A stretch of 64,000 bases of DNA from Gari tellinella (Eukaryota; Mollusca; Bivalvia; Cardiida; Psammobiidae), in the NCBI GenBank assembly GCA_922989275.2, contig OV277864.1:4464001-4528000 (forward strand), read 5' to 3'. Positions within the stretch are counted from its first letter, which is position 1. Each line of letters begins with the position of its first letter. Under the pieces are notes generated by a model. It saw only the letters and a program-made list of their open reading frames with translations, made no database searches and was not told the DNA's origin. Shown here in pieces: positions 1 to 9,742 of the stretch. The position numbers and the translations under genes were made by a program.

Positions 1-139
1 TCTGAGTGGCAAACAGTTTGCAGCCTGATCAGACGCCGGGTTACCCGGCGTCTGATCTGGCTTCAAATTGTTTGCAGTGGAAATAATAGTTTCAGCGTAA
101 ACGCGTTTCTTGGGAAAGAATAACGTTTTCTCCACTGTA
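1..139 (-). mobile_element. Family A hairpin MITE, cut by window start
   Basis: Contains most of the A-family palindrome (CAGACGCCGGGTTACCCGGCGTCTG near 30-57) followed by the conserved GCGTAAACGCGTTT block and the terminal TTCTCCACTGTA. The left terminus lies outside the window. Confidence 0.85.
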
Positions 140-148
140 TACGTCAGT

Positions 149-395
149 GGCCCGTCTTACGAAACGTCGTACGACAAATATTGTCGTAAGTCAAAACTTT
201 AAAATACATCTAATTTGTGATTTCTCCATTTAATCCTGTGTTGTAACATCGCTTTGGAATCGGTTCGAAAAGACGATTCCAAGGAGATGTCAAAAGAGAA
301 TATTAGATAAAGAAATAATATTAATAATTGAGAATTTTTTAATCTGACTTACATGTACGACAATATTTGTCGTAAGACGTTTTTTAAGACGGGCC
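149..395. mobile_element. Foldback element with about 45-bp inverted termini
   Basis: The left end starts GGCCCGTCTTACGAAACG and the right end is its near reverse complement (AAAACG side, ending TAAGACGGGCC). Each terminus contains a self-palindrome, TACGACAA(A)TATTGTCGTA. A further stem (TTGGAATCG / CGATTCCAA) sits at about 253-283. No coding potential and no clear target duplication. It lies directly between two A copies. I cannot assign a superfamily. Confidence 0.6.
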
Positions 396-402
396 CATGT
401 AG

Positions 403-641
403 TACAGTGGAGAAAGACGTTATTATCTCCCAATAAACGCGTCTACGCTGGACCTATTATTTCCTTTGAACACAGTTTGTAGCCAGATCAGACACCGGGT
501 AACCCGGTGTCTGATCAGGATCCGATCTGTTTGCTTCTCAGATTAAGATATATGGTCAGAATTGACAACACGTTGTCTTTTTTCCTGCATTTTAAGTCAA
601 TGCGTTTGCGTTCCGTTTTCGAATAACGTCTTCTCTACTGA
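403..641 (+). mobile_element. Family A hairpin MITE
   Basis: Starts TACAGTGGAGAAAGACG and ends TTCTCTACTGA. The hairpin core reads GACACCGGGTAACCCGGTGTC, so 494 (A) and 508 (T) have both changed from the family G/C pair and the stem is kept. The final base of the terminal TA is mutated. Confidence 0.85.
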
Positions 642-702
642 AAAGAAGTAACAGAAATAAACGGTAGTACTGGGGGTGAAGACCGTGATGATTCCTTTCA
701 AC

Positions 703-953
703 TACAGTGGAGAAACCGTTTTTCTTTCCCAATAAACGCGTTTATGAAAAATCTATTATTTCCTTTGCAAACAGTTTGGAGCCAGATCTGACGCCGGGTA
801 ACCCGGCGTCTGATCAGGCTCCAAACTGTTTGCCACTCAGATTAATAAGAATTGTCTGAATTGTCGAACTGATGTCATTTTCTACGTTTTATTGCAATGC
901 GTTTGTGTTTCGTTTGGGTTTAAACGGGAAAGAATAACGTTTACTCCACTGTA
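703..953 (+). mobile_element. Family A hairpin MITE (reference-like copy)
   Basis: The 251-bp copy defines the layout: TA, CAGTGGAGAA terminus, TTCCCAATAAACGCGTTT block, spacer, about 65-bp palindrome with CCGGGTAACCCGG at its apex, CCACTCAGATTAA, spacer, CGTTT-rich block, GTTTAAACGGGAAAG, CTCCACTG, TA. TA flanks and CAGT ends suggest the Tc1/mariner superfamily. There is no transposase. Confidence 0.9.
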
Positions 954-1345
954 TGTAAACTGCCGTACCCATAGAGCACCGGTATGTGTCGGCGTTTTGG
1001 ATCCTGATCAGAACTATTTAATAGGCATATGAATGTGTCTCTATATTCAGAAGAGTAGCTTGATTGTGTCCGGTATTTAAGTCTGCTCATCTGCTACTTA
1101 TATTTGTTTACACATTTATTTTTACTTTTCAGTCTCCACTGTAAAGCAACATAATTTCGGAGTTCTGTCAGAAATTGTTTGCTTTTGTTGGACAAATAAA
1201 AGCAAGAAAACTCTTGCGTATTTCAGTATTCAATACAATCCCATATATCTATAGATTCATAATATGAAACTGTTACAGTGACAATGCCAGTGATACCTCA
1301 GCCATGCGTTCAGTAAAGAAATCGATGGCCGTCGATAGCCATCGA

Positions 1346-1455
1346 TTGCGAGTTGGCAACCGGTCCAAACTGCCGCTCCAAACAGTTTGCAATTAAGATA
1401 AAAGTTTAAGCGTAACCGGAGTTTTTTTTGGAAATAAAACGTTTTCTCTAGTGTA
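1346..1455 (-). mobile_element. Decayed family A right portion
   Basis: Recognisable pieces are CTCCAAACAGTTTGCAATT, AAGCGTAACCGGAG, GGAAATAAAACG and TTTTCTCTAGTGTA. A short palindrome (ATCGATGGC..GCCATCGAT) lies just upstream at about 1319-1346. Confidence 0.5.
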
Positions 1456-1708
1456 CTCTGCACGCTGCAGACGGGGCACAAACTGCTAACCTAAACAGCA
1501 AACAGTGGTAACTGAACACGCTACTGGAGTCTGATTTGGCCCAAAACGTTTTGCCATTAATCAAAGCCCTGCTGGCGCTGATGTTTGATGGATCTTTATG
1601 TAAACAGACACGAATTGCTATGGTGGGCTAAAGTGATTGAACTGTGTCCGTCGTCGTCTGTTCGACGTCGTCGTCCGTCGTTTTTTTTATATGTTTTAGA
1701 TGTAGCCA

Positions 1709-1902
1709 GCCCTGCATTCAATACCGCAAACTCAACAGAACCTCTCGCCACAGTCCGCTGGTCTCAGGGCGCCAACAGGTTCACACGCCTTCAACATTGC
1801 ATGCCTTTGTCGTTCTTCATGGTCACTCCTCCTTTGTGCGCCCTGAGGCGAGCGGACCGTGGCGAGAGGTTCTGTTGAGTTCGCGGTAATGAACGCAGGG
1901 CA
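1709..1902. mobile_element. 195-bp foldback element with about 65-bp arms
   Basis: The left arm begins GCCCTGCATTCAATACCG and the right arm ends CGGTAATGAACGCAGGGC. Between them both arms carry AACTCAACAGAACCTCTC and a CCGCTxGxCTCAGGGCGC block. Three overlapping open frames on both strands are by-products of the palindrome and not genes. A CGTCGTC-rich stretch precedes it at about 1645-1682. Confidence 0.65.
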
Positions 1903-2207
1903 GGTATCATTTAAAGGGTCATTGGACATACTCTGAAATTGAATGTAGTGTACAGTGGCATAAACTTGTCCCATTATTATATTGAAGGTTTTCGTGCTTT
2001 TTGAAGAAAAAAAACCAAAACCCTGAGAATTACCTGATGTGAATTGTTCAGAATACTGAATAAGTGTTCCAACTTCAAACGGTTTGCTATGTTAAAGAGA
2101 AACATTGTCTACAAAAAATAACCTAAGCACCCAATAAAGTCGGCATAGGCGATAGCAGTGTGGCGACAACAGCTCAACATTTCCAAAAGTTGAACTAAAC
2201 ATGATAA

Positions 2208-2538
2208 TACAGCGCTCCCTCTCTACAACGACACCTAACGGCAGACACTAATTGTGAACGTTGTTCGGAGGATGTCGTTATAGGGAGGGACATTTGAAAA
2301 CAGCTTAAACACGGCGGCCGATCTGGATTCAAGCTGTTTGTCACTCGCCATTAAGTTTGTTTCTGTCAAAATGTCAATTATGTCACTTTGAGAAAAACAG
2401 AAGACGACAGTTTTAAGCAGACAACATTGCAGCCGTGATTAGGTTGGACATACTTGTACTGTTTAGGGAACTACGACAAGGGTCGTTGTAAGGAGGGAGT
2501 CGTTGTTGGGAGGGCCGTTGTAGAGAGGGAGCACTGTA
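2208..2538 (+). mobile_element. Family C hairpin MITE
   Basis: Starts TACAGCGCTCCCTCTC, contains GTTGTTCGGAGG and GTCGTTATAGGGAGGGA, and ends GGGAGCACTGTA. The left half of the palindrome is missing (AACAGCTTAAACACGGCGG joins straight to GATCTGGATTCAAGCTG). CAG..CTCTCTACAACGAC ends with TA flanks look like the pogo/Tigger branch of Tc1/mariner. Confidence 0.85.
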
Positions 2539-2610
2539 AAACAACAAATAACCATGATAAAATAAAAAAAATTAATTGTTTGGGTTGATTTTTTTTAAAC
2601 CTATTGCATA

Positions 2611-2821
2611 TTAACCCTTTGTCTGCTGATTGCGACTATTGATGTTTGCAAACAGTTTAGATCCAGATCAGACACCGCGTAACGCGGTGTCTGATCTGGA
2701 TCCAAACTGTTTGACACTCTTCTTTAGGTTTCTTTACTTAAAAAATGTATAAATCTTAATTTAACAAACTTTGCAGACGACAATTTCGAAGCAGACGACA
2801 TCACCGCAGGATAAGGGTTAA
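2611..2821 (+). mobile_element. Family B hairpin MITE (reference-like copy)
   Basis: Bounded by TTAA, starting TTAACCCTTTGTCTGC and ending GCAGGATAAGGGTTAA. The hairpin has a GACACCGCGTAACGCGGTGTC apex with a covarying pair at 2674/2688. To its right lies TTTGCAGACGACAATTTCGAAGCAGACGAC, also found in family C. TTAA with CCC termini suggests a piggyBac-derived MITE. Confidence 0.88.
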
Positions 2822-2843
2822 CAAGCAGTGCAGATATTGATGA

Positions 2844-3087
2844 TTAACCACTTACCCCGTAATACGCCTTTAATTTATTCCTCCACTGAGGTAAATAGTT
2901 AAAATTAATACAGTTATGAATATGTATGATAAGAAATAGTTTCTATATTCTAGCAGATGGTAGCTTAAAGAAGGCTGAAAGTAAAGCAAAATTCGCCTTA
3001 ATGCGCATTCTGATTTACTTTCAACCTGCTTTTTAAAGTGGTCACCTATTTTCAAAACTAGAATCGGGCTATGGGGCAATTGGTTAA
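2844..3087 (-). mobile_element. Family D hairpin MITE
   Basis: TTAACCACTTACCCCG to GGGGCAATTGGTTAA. Its core differs from A-C: a palindrome built on AGGCTGAAAGTAAAGC and an apex around CGCCTTAATGCGCA. It includes the conserved TATTCCTCCACTGA edge. The 106-residue open frame here is a shadow of the palindrome. Confidence 0.85.
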
Positions 3088-3219
3088 AGGGCTCTTTTAG
3101 GGGATCTCTGATATTGGTTAACAGTGTTTGCGTACGACATGTGTATTGTTCACAGGTACACCTTGTGTAAAAGACGAGTATACTCGTCACAATGGTTACA
3201 TTAAAGTAATTACATTAAA

Positions 3220-3435
3220 CTGTGTCAGTAACTGTTGTCAAGTCTGTCTAGCTGATGTTTTACTTTTCACGGTCGTTGTTGACAATCTATTACATTGTAA
3301 CAACTTGCAAACATTAAATTAAATGAACTGTGCCAGTAACTGTTGTCAAGAATGTCAAGCTGATGCTTTAATTTCCATGGTTGTTTTGGACCATCTATCA
3401 ACAACTGGCTAATATGTAGACTCTAATCAAATGGT
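3220..3435. repeat. Two-unit tandem repeat, period about 108 bp
   Basis: CTGTGTCAGTAACTGTTG at 3220 recurs as CTGTGCCAGTAACTGTTG at 3328. Both units continue through an AGCTGATGxTTTA block and end in AACAAC. The units have diverged substantially, so the duplication is old. Confidence 0.65.
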
Positions 3436-3912
3436 TACCATATATACGCCCTTTTACTGTTGTAAGGTAGACAGTTCTCCTGCAAGGAAGGTAAAAAAGA
3501 TTAACTTTAGTACCGAAGGTTTTGAGTTAACCCGTTTATTTCTGGACATTGCAGCGTGTTCTTCATATGTACTTACTTGAATATCATATAATAGAAAATA
3601 ATACGAGCGGGATCTAAGGACATTTCAGATTTTGTCCATTACGAAATGTTGTTAGTGTCTGTATCAACTTCGTCTTGAGACCTTTTTCAACTTTAGAAAA
3701 AAATCCGAAAATGCAAAGTCGATTTTCGCATTCCTTTTTTCAGTCCAGAACTCTCATGACGCCAACGCAGTAACTGTTTTATATGAATTTCTACAGCATG
3801 AACAAAATGAGAATGCGTAAATGGACGGTTACATTTTCTAACTTAATTTTCGATGTCTCTAGCATATTAGTATATGGATAAAAAAGACCATAAGGTAAAA
3901 CTGTCTAGGTTG

Positions 3913-4274
3913 TACAGCGCTCCCTCTCTACAACGACACCCAATGAGAGACAAAAATTGTGTGCGTTGTTCGGATGGGAGTCGTTATAGGGAGGGAAATT
4001 GGCAAACATTTGCAAACAGCTTTAATCCAGATCAGACGCCGCGTAACGCGGCGTCTGAACTGGATTCAAGCTGTTTGTCACTCGCCATTACGTTTTTTCT
4101 GTCAAAATGTCCGTTATGTTATTCTGAGAAAACAGTAGACGACAATTTTGAGCAGACGAAATTGCAGCCGTGAATAGCTTGGACAAAATTGTCCTGTTTG
4201 GGGGACGAGCGGCAAGAGTCTTTGTAAGGAGGGAATCGTTGTTGAAAGGGCCATTGTAAGGAGGGGGCGCTGTA
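3913..4274 (+). mobile_element. Family C hairpin MITE (full length)
   Basis: The 362-bp copy has both termini (TACAGCGCTCCCTCTC / GGGGGCGCTGTA) and a full palindrome with apex GCCGCGTAACGCGGC at about 4040-4054. To the right it carries AGTAGACGACAATTTTGAGCAGACG, the segment shared with family B, then GTCGTTGTTGAAAGGGCC. Open frames on both strands are palindrome shadows. Confidence 0.9.
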
Positions 4275-4462
4275 GATGGGATAAAGCGTCGGCACAATCT
4301 TAAGGCATTTTTGGATACAACACTTATACAATACAGTGTTCCCTCCCTACAACGGCCCTCCCAACAACGATTCCCTCCTTACAACGACCGTTGCAGCTGT
4401 TACATGTACCTAAACAGAAAAGTTATGTCTAACGTTTAAATGCTGCAATATTGTCTGCTTAA

Positions 4463-5491
4463 GGCCTTTCGCTACCGGAAGTCGGTCTTGCGGGCGAGCG
4501 GATATGCGTCTGGACGACACAGACTTTTTTCGTACGTGTTTATACTAGAAAATTTATATAAAGGAATTGTTGATATAAATTAGTATAATCCTTCATAGCG
4601 CAGTTAGTATAGTGGTTGACTATAGTGGTTGACTAGCAATCCAAAGGTCATAGGTTCGAGACCCATCCTATCCAAATATTTTTATTTAGTGTCCGATTTA
4701 TTGACTTGTCAATCCATAACGCAGTAATCAAGTAGTCTTCGTTGATTAGTACTAGTGATGTTAACGGTCCAAGTATATGTCCACTTACCTGTACGTTTTA
4801 GTTTAATGACTTACAAGTCAATTAAATCGGTATACATGTAAACGATTTGATCGAACTATAAAGCCACACCTTGAAGCTTATCAATACGCTAACCTTTTCA
4901 AGATCGATATTGCCCATTATAATTATGTTCAAACAATATAATAAACCTTGTATGCAAGTCCATGAATAAATAATAATGCATTTTAATGACAAAGTTTTAA
5001 GGTAGGTAACTGTATCTAAACAACAAATATCCCACATTTTAATAAGAAAATATGTTATTACAACAAATCCTGACTGTAATATTTTCTAATTTTTTCAGAC
5101 TGACTAGTTCATCAACCATATATTTGAATAAAATGAAAACAAATATACATTGAATGAGTCAGTTTTTTGTAATTCAATTTTTTAGCATTTTTCAAAATTT
5201 AAATAGCTGATAACATCTTTCTGAACACCTTTATTCAAAATGTTTTTAGCTTTTCTTGTAATGAATGTTGTGGACTACATATTGGGCGAGAATTATAGTC
5301 ATTAGCTTTATTCATTTTTAAGAAAAATAAAATCATCAAAATTCTAGGTTTTTGTCAGAAAAAAGACCTTAAAGACAAACCACACGATAAATTTTGCCTA
5401 TATTTACACACATTGTTTCTTAGGCTATTATCATTCTTCATGACAATTTTCATAACAATCGTATGGAAACTACGAGCATATGCGAAGTACC
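4463..5491 (+). mobile_element. Element N, copy 1: TTAA-inserted element with tRNA-like segment
   Basis: Flanked by TTAA at 4459-4462 and 5492-5495. The ends are GGCCTTTCGCTACC and, on the other strand, GGTACTTCGCATAT, an imperfect short inverted terminus (GGxxxTTCGC). Copy 2 lies inverted at 61729-62751 and matches end to end, with substitutions and small gaps. It has no open frame suggesting a transposase. TTAA duplication suggests piggyBac-type mobilisation. The tRNA-like block lies near the left end. Confidence 0.8.
4589..4673 (+). tRNA. tRNA-like sequence inside element N (probably not a functional tRNA)
   Basis: TAGCGCAGTTAGTATAGTGG resembles a pol III A box and D arm, and AGGTCATAGGTTCGAGACC a variable loop plus B box. 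The anticodon stem is imperfect and the loop reads about CTAGCAA, so the identity is unclear (AGC, Ala, is one reading). The 5' and 3' ends do not form a good acceptor stem. A 13-bp tandem duplication (TATAGTGGTTGAC) is absent from the copy at 62.6 kb. Confidence 0.35.
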
Positions 5492-5678
5492 TTAAAATTG
5501 TGGTCTGGTGTGTTTCCCAAAGTTACATTTAAGTGGACATTTTGATACAAGAAATATAATGATGCGTGACAAATGTAAGCAAAGTCTTAATTTTTCCTCC
5601 CTATAACGACTCCCTCCGAACAACACACGTAATCTGTGTCTCCCATTGGATGTCGTTGTAGAGAGAGAGCGCGCTGTA

Positions 5679-6420
5679 CAAACAAATGCATAACGATTTG
5701 AAGGACACATGACTACTTAATGCAGTGACAAAAGTTGTGCAGAAACCTCTTACATTAACTTTCTGCTTTCCGTTTCTCCTGCATTAAGCATTATTATTAA
5801 CGACTGTAAAAACAAATTTTCCCAGGAAGTTTTATGCAAGTTTGACTGTAATATAAAGTCTGATTACAAGAATTGCTCTGATGTCCCGAGAGCAGTATTT
5901 TCTTTGATCCCGACTTAATTGGTAAAGCTTCGTCTAGACGGTGTTCCGGTTGAATCGATTTCAATAAGGTTTTTTGATTTGTAGTTTTTGAACGTTTTAT
6001 ATACGAATAAAACTTAAAATCAGTCACGCTTGTTACATAACAGTTAGTTCAACTCTTAATTGGTCCCTTCATTGCCTTTAAATTGCTTGATCATTACCTT
6101 TCACCATCATAGACCACTGAAGTAGACTTTGTTAACAGTATGGACCCAGATCAAACGTCGTGTAACTACTTGACACTCGTATCAACTGTTCTTCAGTCAG
6201 GACTTCAAAACATTGAATTGGGCATTTTACTTGCAGACGCACAGTTTCAGCAAGTGATATTTTGCCTGTGAAAAGGTAAAAGCAAATGGTTAAAATTGGT
6301 GCTGAAAGGTTAAAAATGCCTAGTTTTATTTGCAAATTTGCTTCTAAAGTAACTGGCATTCCGGTCGTACACGAGTACCATTCAAGTGTCTCCAGAATTT
6401 TAGAGTTCTCGGTTTGACAG
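5679..6420. other. Interval with only weak repeat remnants
   Basis: No gene seen. The stretch at 6140-6250 has a B-like trace (GACCCAGATCAAACGTCGTGTAAC..GACACTCGTATC, then TTGCAGACGCACAG) whose right hairpin arm is lost. The rest is AT-rich and unassigned. Confidence 0.4.
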
Positions 6421-6620
6421 TTAACCCTTTACCTGATAGCATATTTCTAGTATTGAAGATCGGTGACCACTTTAAGCAGGTTGAAAGTAAAGCAGAATGT
6501 GCCTTAGGGCGCATTATGCTTTACTTTCAGCCTGCTTTAAGCTTCCATGTGTTAGAATATAGAAAACATTCCCTATACTTTTATGTACATGGCTGATTAA
6601 ATAGGAACTATTTTCGTCGG
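6421..6620 (+). mobile_element. Family D hairpin MITE, right end decayed
   Basis: Starts TTAACCCTTTACCTGATAGC and carries the palindrome AGCAGGTTGAAAGTAAAGC / GCTTTACTTTCAGCCTGC with apex TGCCTTAGGGCGCA. The right third degrades after ATGTACATGGCTG and no closing TTAA is clear. Confidence 0.75.
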
Positions 6621-6775
6621 CGAAGATTGCAAATTCACATTCTAAAATGGCCACTGAATACTCTATCCGAAAGTAAGTTTTATGAAAAGTTCCAAACCAA
6701 ATTAAAGCGTCATAAGAACGTCTGAATAAATATTTTGTCTGTGAGTGGATTATATATCAAACGTCGCGTAAATTT

Positions 6776-7018
6776 TTAACCCTTTACCACATAGCCTGTT
6801 TCTAGTTTTTAAGACATGTGGCCACTTAAAGCAGGTTGAAAGTAAAGCAGAATGTGCCTTAAGGCACATTCTGCTTTACTTTCAGCCTGCTTAAACTATC
6901 AACTGCTAGGAATTAGAAAAAAATTAATATGGTTTATTTTCAAGACTGGATCTATTTTTCTTTAGTGGAGGAATAAATCAAATGTGCTAAAAGGTGCTTC
7001 TATGAGGAAAAGGGTTAA
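6776..7018 (+). mobile_element. Family D hairpin MITE (reference-like copy)
   Basis: TTAACCCTTTACCACATAGCC to GAGGAAAAGGGTTAA, 243 bp. The apex is the perfect GTGCCTTAAGGCAC inside AGCAGG..CCTGCT arms. The right part includes the conserved AGTGGAGGAATAAAT and GTGCTAAAAGGTGCTTC blocks. Confidence 0.88.
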
Positions 7019-7362
7019 AGTAAATTCATCGGAAACAACCACAAGGGTCTGCTGGTTTCCAGATTCCAGATGTAGTCTACGAAACACGCAAACACCAGCC
7101 GGTCATCTGGAAAATCCGCTGGATTTCGGCAAATTAATACACTTACTTGAGAAAATGATAAACTCAGGAGCAAGTCCAGAACTTTGATAAATGGGATGCA
7201 AACATATTTCTCTACGGACACATTAGTTTTTCAATTTTAATATTCTTATATGCCTTGATATTGCAATGAACTCTTTCTTTGTGTTTGTTCAATAGTATCC
7301 TAATATATGATCTAAAATACTACAGCGTTTGTACACACAGCAATATAAAATAGCAAACGGTG

Positions 7363-7430
7363 TAGACCCCGAGGAGACGCCTCGTTACGCATAGTCTCAT
7401 CCTGTTCTTGACTGTTTGTGACTTTTCAAT
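7363..7430. repeat. Degenerate hairpin core
   Basis: CAAACGGTGTAGACC..GGAGACGCCTCGTTACGCATAGTCTC..GACTGTTTGTG is an imperfect version of the E/J-type core. No element termini are recognisable. Confidence 0.45.
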
Positions 7431-7537
7431 TTTGTAGGTGATATACATTGTAGGCATTGATGGGTTAAACATGAGACACATTTTGAGTTAGTGTCTGCAG
7501 CGATTTTGTTGTTTTATTTCTTGGACTAGCACCCATA

Positions 7538-7758
7538 TACAGTAGGAAAGACGTTATTTCACCCCCAATAAACGTGTTGTGCTGTATAGAGCCAGATCAG
7601 GCAACCGGCGTCTGATCGAGTTGCAAGCTGTTTGCAATTTTGATTGAAAATCTAATGGTTCACATTATCAAAATTTTGTCATATTCATTATTTCCTTTCA
7701 ATGCATTTTCGTATATTTTCGTTCGAAAGGTAAAGAAAAAAGGCGACTCCTCACTGTG
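7538..7758 (+). mobile_element. Decayed family A MITE
   Basis: TACAGTAGGAAAGACG and CCCAATAAACGTG at the left. GAGCCAGATCAGGCAACCGGCGTCTGATC is a hairpin that lost its apex side. The right end, CTCCTCACTGTG, is mutated. Confidence 0.6.
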
Positions 7759-7837
7759 GGATCGGTTTCCATCATGACGCTGGTCGAATATTCTACCCGT
7801 ATGTTGAGACGTGCCTTACCCCGAGTGCAATAGTAAT

Positions 7838-7990
7838 TTGCAAACAGTTTGTATCCTGATCAGACGCCGCGTTACGCAGCATCTGATCAGGATACAAACT
7901 GTTTGACACTCGTTTCAACATTATATTAAGTCATCATTCAAAACATCTAAATTTCAGAAATAATGTCACACCACAAATGCTTAAAATTGA
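7838..7990 (+). mobile_element. Family B core fragment
   Basis: Palindrome GTTTGTATCCTGATCAG..CTGATCAGGATACAAAC with apex CGCCGCGTTACGCAGC, then the CACTCGTTTCAA flank typical of B. Neither TTAA end is clear. Confidence 0.6.
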
Positions 7991-8168
7991 TGACGTCATG
8001 GTTTTTGCTGGCCTGGAAGGTTGGAATTTCAAAGGGTCTAGATCTACTGTAATTATGTCGTTATTTGACTAGCATGGATGATATCTGATAAACTATTTAA
8101 GTCAATGAGGATCACGCGCCGATACAAAAATGTATCAAATTCGCTATCGGCGTAATATTTACACTGTT

Positions 8169-8389
8169 ACAGTGGAGTACATGTTATTCTTTCCCGTTGA
8201 AACATAACATAGAAAAACATAGAAATTGACAACGTGTAGGGAATTAAGACCGTTTTAATCTAAGTGACAAACAGGTTGGATCCTGGCCAGTAACCCGGCG
8301 TCTTATCTGACTCCAAAATGTTTGAAAAAGAAACAATATATTTAAAATAAATGCGTTGATTGGTAAAGAATAACGTCTTCCCCACTTCG
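8169..8389 (-). mobile_element. Family A MITE with one hairpin arm partly lost
   Basis: TACAGTGGAGTACATG and TTCTTTCCCGTTGAAAC at the left. The core reads GGATCCTGGCCAGTAACCCGGCGTC, so the inner left arm is missing. The right end is AAGAATAACGTCTTCCCCACT. Confidence 0.65.
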
Positions 8390-8414
8390 ATTGTTAAAAG
8401 CAGAATAAACGTTT

Positions 8415-8527
8415 TAACAGAAAGCTACAGTAGGAGTTTTCTGTTTTACCGTCACCTTACTTTAATGTGACACATGTGCTTTATGAAATAAATTAGCCTT
8501 TTTTAGTGGTCGAGACGTTTTGCTGTA
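8415..8527. mobile_element. Family G fragment (right half)
   Basis: AACAGAAAGCTACAGTAGGAG and TTTCTGTTTTACCG, then ATTAGCCTTTTTTAGTGGTCG and a TTTTGCTGTA terminus matching the right end of the G copy at 8854. Confidence 0.55.
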
Positions 8528-8853
8528 GATCTATATGGTCTGTGAACAATCAGAACAATGTCATTTAAAAATACTTATGAATGAAACAAACAAAGTATTT
8601 TCACAACTGTAATTGGTTAAGCACGTAAAGGGCTGCTTTTTATCGCTGTTTTATTTCATTAGAGGAGATAACTTCTTCACTTACCAAATGGAAACACTAC
8701 CCATCAAGCATCTAATCTTGTTATTGGAGAATTTAGGATCGGTAATCCAAGTTTTTCCTAATGAAAAGGAAAATCAAATCATTCCTTTCATCTTTTTCCT
8801 GCTATTGTATCGCCAATTTTAAAACTTATTGCGAAAACTAGCCGTTCACTGAA

Positions 8854-9063
8854 TACAGTAGAATCACTCTATGGCGACCACTAAGTTGTGTCACATATTA
8901 GTAGTATACGTAAGACAGGTGACTGCTTAAAGCAATGAGAAGTGAAACAGAAAGCTCCTACTGGAGCTTTCTGTTTCACTTTCACATTGCTTTAAGCTGT
9001 CACCTGTCCTTTAAACAGACGATTAGCCTTTTTTAGTGGTCGTAATAGCGAGGTTCTACTGTA
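8854..9063. mobile_element. Family G hairpin MITE (reference-like copy)
   Basis: TACAGTAGAATCACTC and GCGACCACTAAG at the left. The palindrome runs GACAGGTGACTGCTTAAAGC / GCTTTAAGCTGTCACCTGTC with apex AGCTCCTACTGGAGCT. The right end reads AGTGGTCGTAATAGCGAGG then TTCTACTGTA. The termini resemble pogo/Tigger ends (CTCTCTATTACGACC in better copies). Confidence 0.8.
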
Positions 9064-9742
9064 CTTCGATAAAGTTTTTGAAAATTCAAACTCGCGAAAA
9101 CAAAACCTACCGATGTTTGTGGTATTTCTATATGCATGGAACTGACGCACTGTTCTGTACAAAATAAATATGCACGTGTCCTTAAATGTGATGTCAATAA
9201 AATTCGCTTCAGATGCTGCAAAATTCGACATCTGATCAGAGTACAAACTGTTGACATTAAACATTACAAAAATGAGCTGGTCCTTTAAAGAGTTTACTAA
9301 AGAGAAGACATTATTATTTCAAAATAACTTCTTCTCTGCAATACTTAACACAAATATTGCAGAGTTATGGAGACTACTTGCAAACATCGAAGGCCTTAGC
9401 CAGTGCAATATGATAAAACTACTATAGAACAAGAGTTAACATCTCTTAGAATAACTAAAATAAATAGTTTAGAAAACAGGTAACATAAAATGTAGGCGTG
9501 AAATAAAATCAGTGTCTGCATTCGCCTGTTAATTCATTCATAGGCAAACGTTTCGATTGCCTATATCGTAATATATTTAAGGCAGATTACCTATATTCAT
9601 ATAGCTTAAATGAGTTTGGCATACATCTATATTCAACACCATCATTGAATTGTCATTGTGGTGTTTTTATGGAGGTGTAGGTCAACGTATTATAAGGCAC
9701 AACTTAGGAAGAACAGGGTAGGTAGTCAACTATATTCACAGA

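Larger units (their letters stand above)
4332..5678 (-). mobile_element. Family C MITE split by element N
   Basis: The left part, 4332-4462, starts TACAGTGTTCCCTCCC and ends AATATTGTCTGCTTAA. The right part, 5492-5678, resumes with TTAAAATTGTGGTCTGGTG and ends with GAGAGCGCGCTGTA. Joining them recovers the normal C order (TTGTCTGCTTAAAATTGT), so the 1.03 kb between is an insertion with a TTAA duplication. Confidence 0.85.

Noticed and set aside
1585..1974. Three overlapping open frames of 80-97 codons on both strands
   Set aside because: They lie over the 195-bp foldback at 1709-1902. Mirrored arms give mirrored open frames, and the peptides repeat each other.
4589..4673. Functional tRNA gene
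   Set aside because: The acceptor stem does not pair, the anticodon stem has mismatches, a 13-bp duplication disrupts the D region, and the sequence repeats inside a mobile element.
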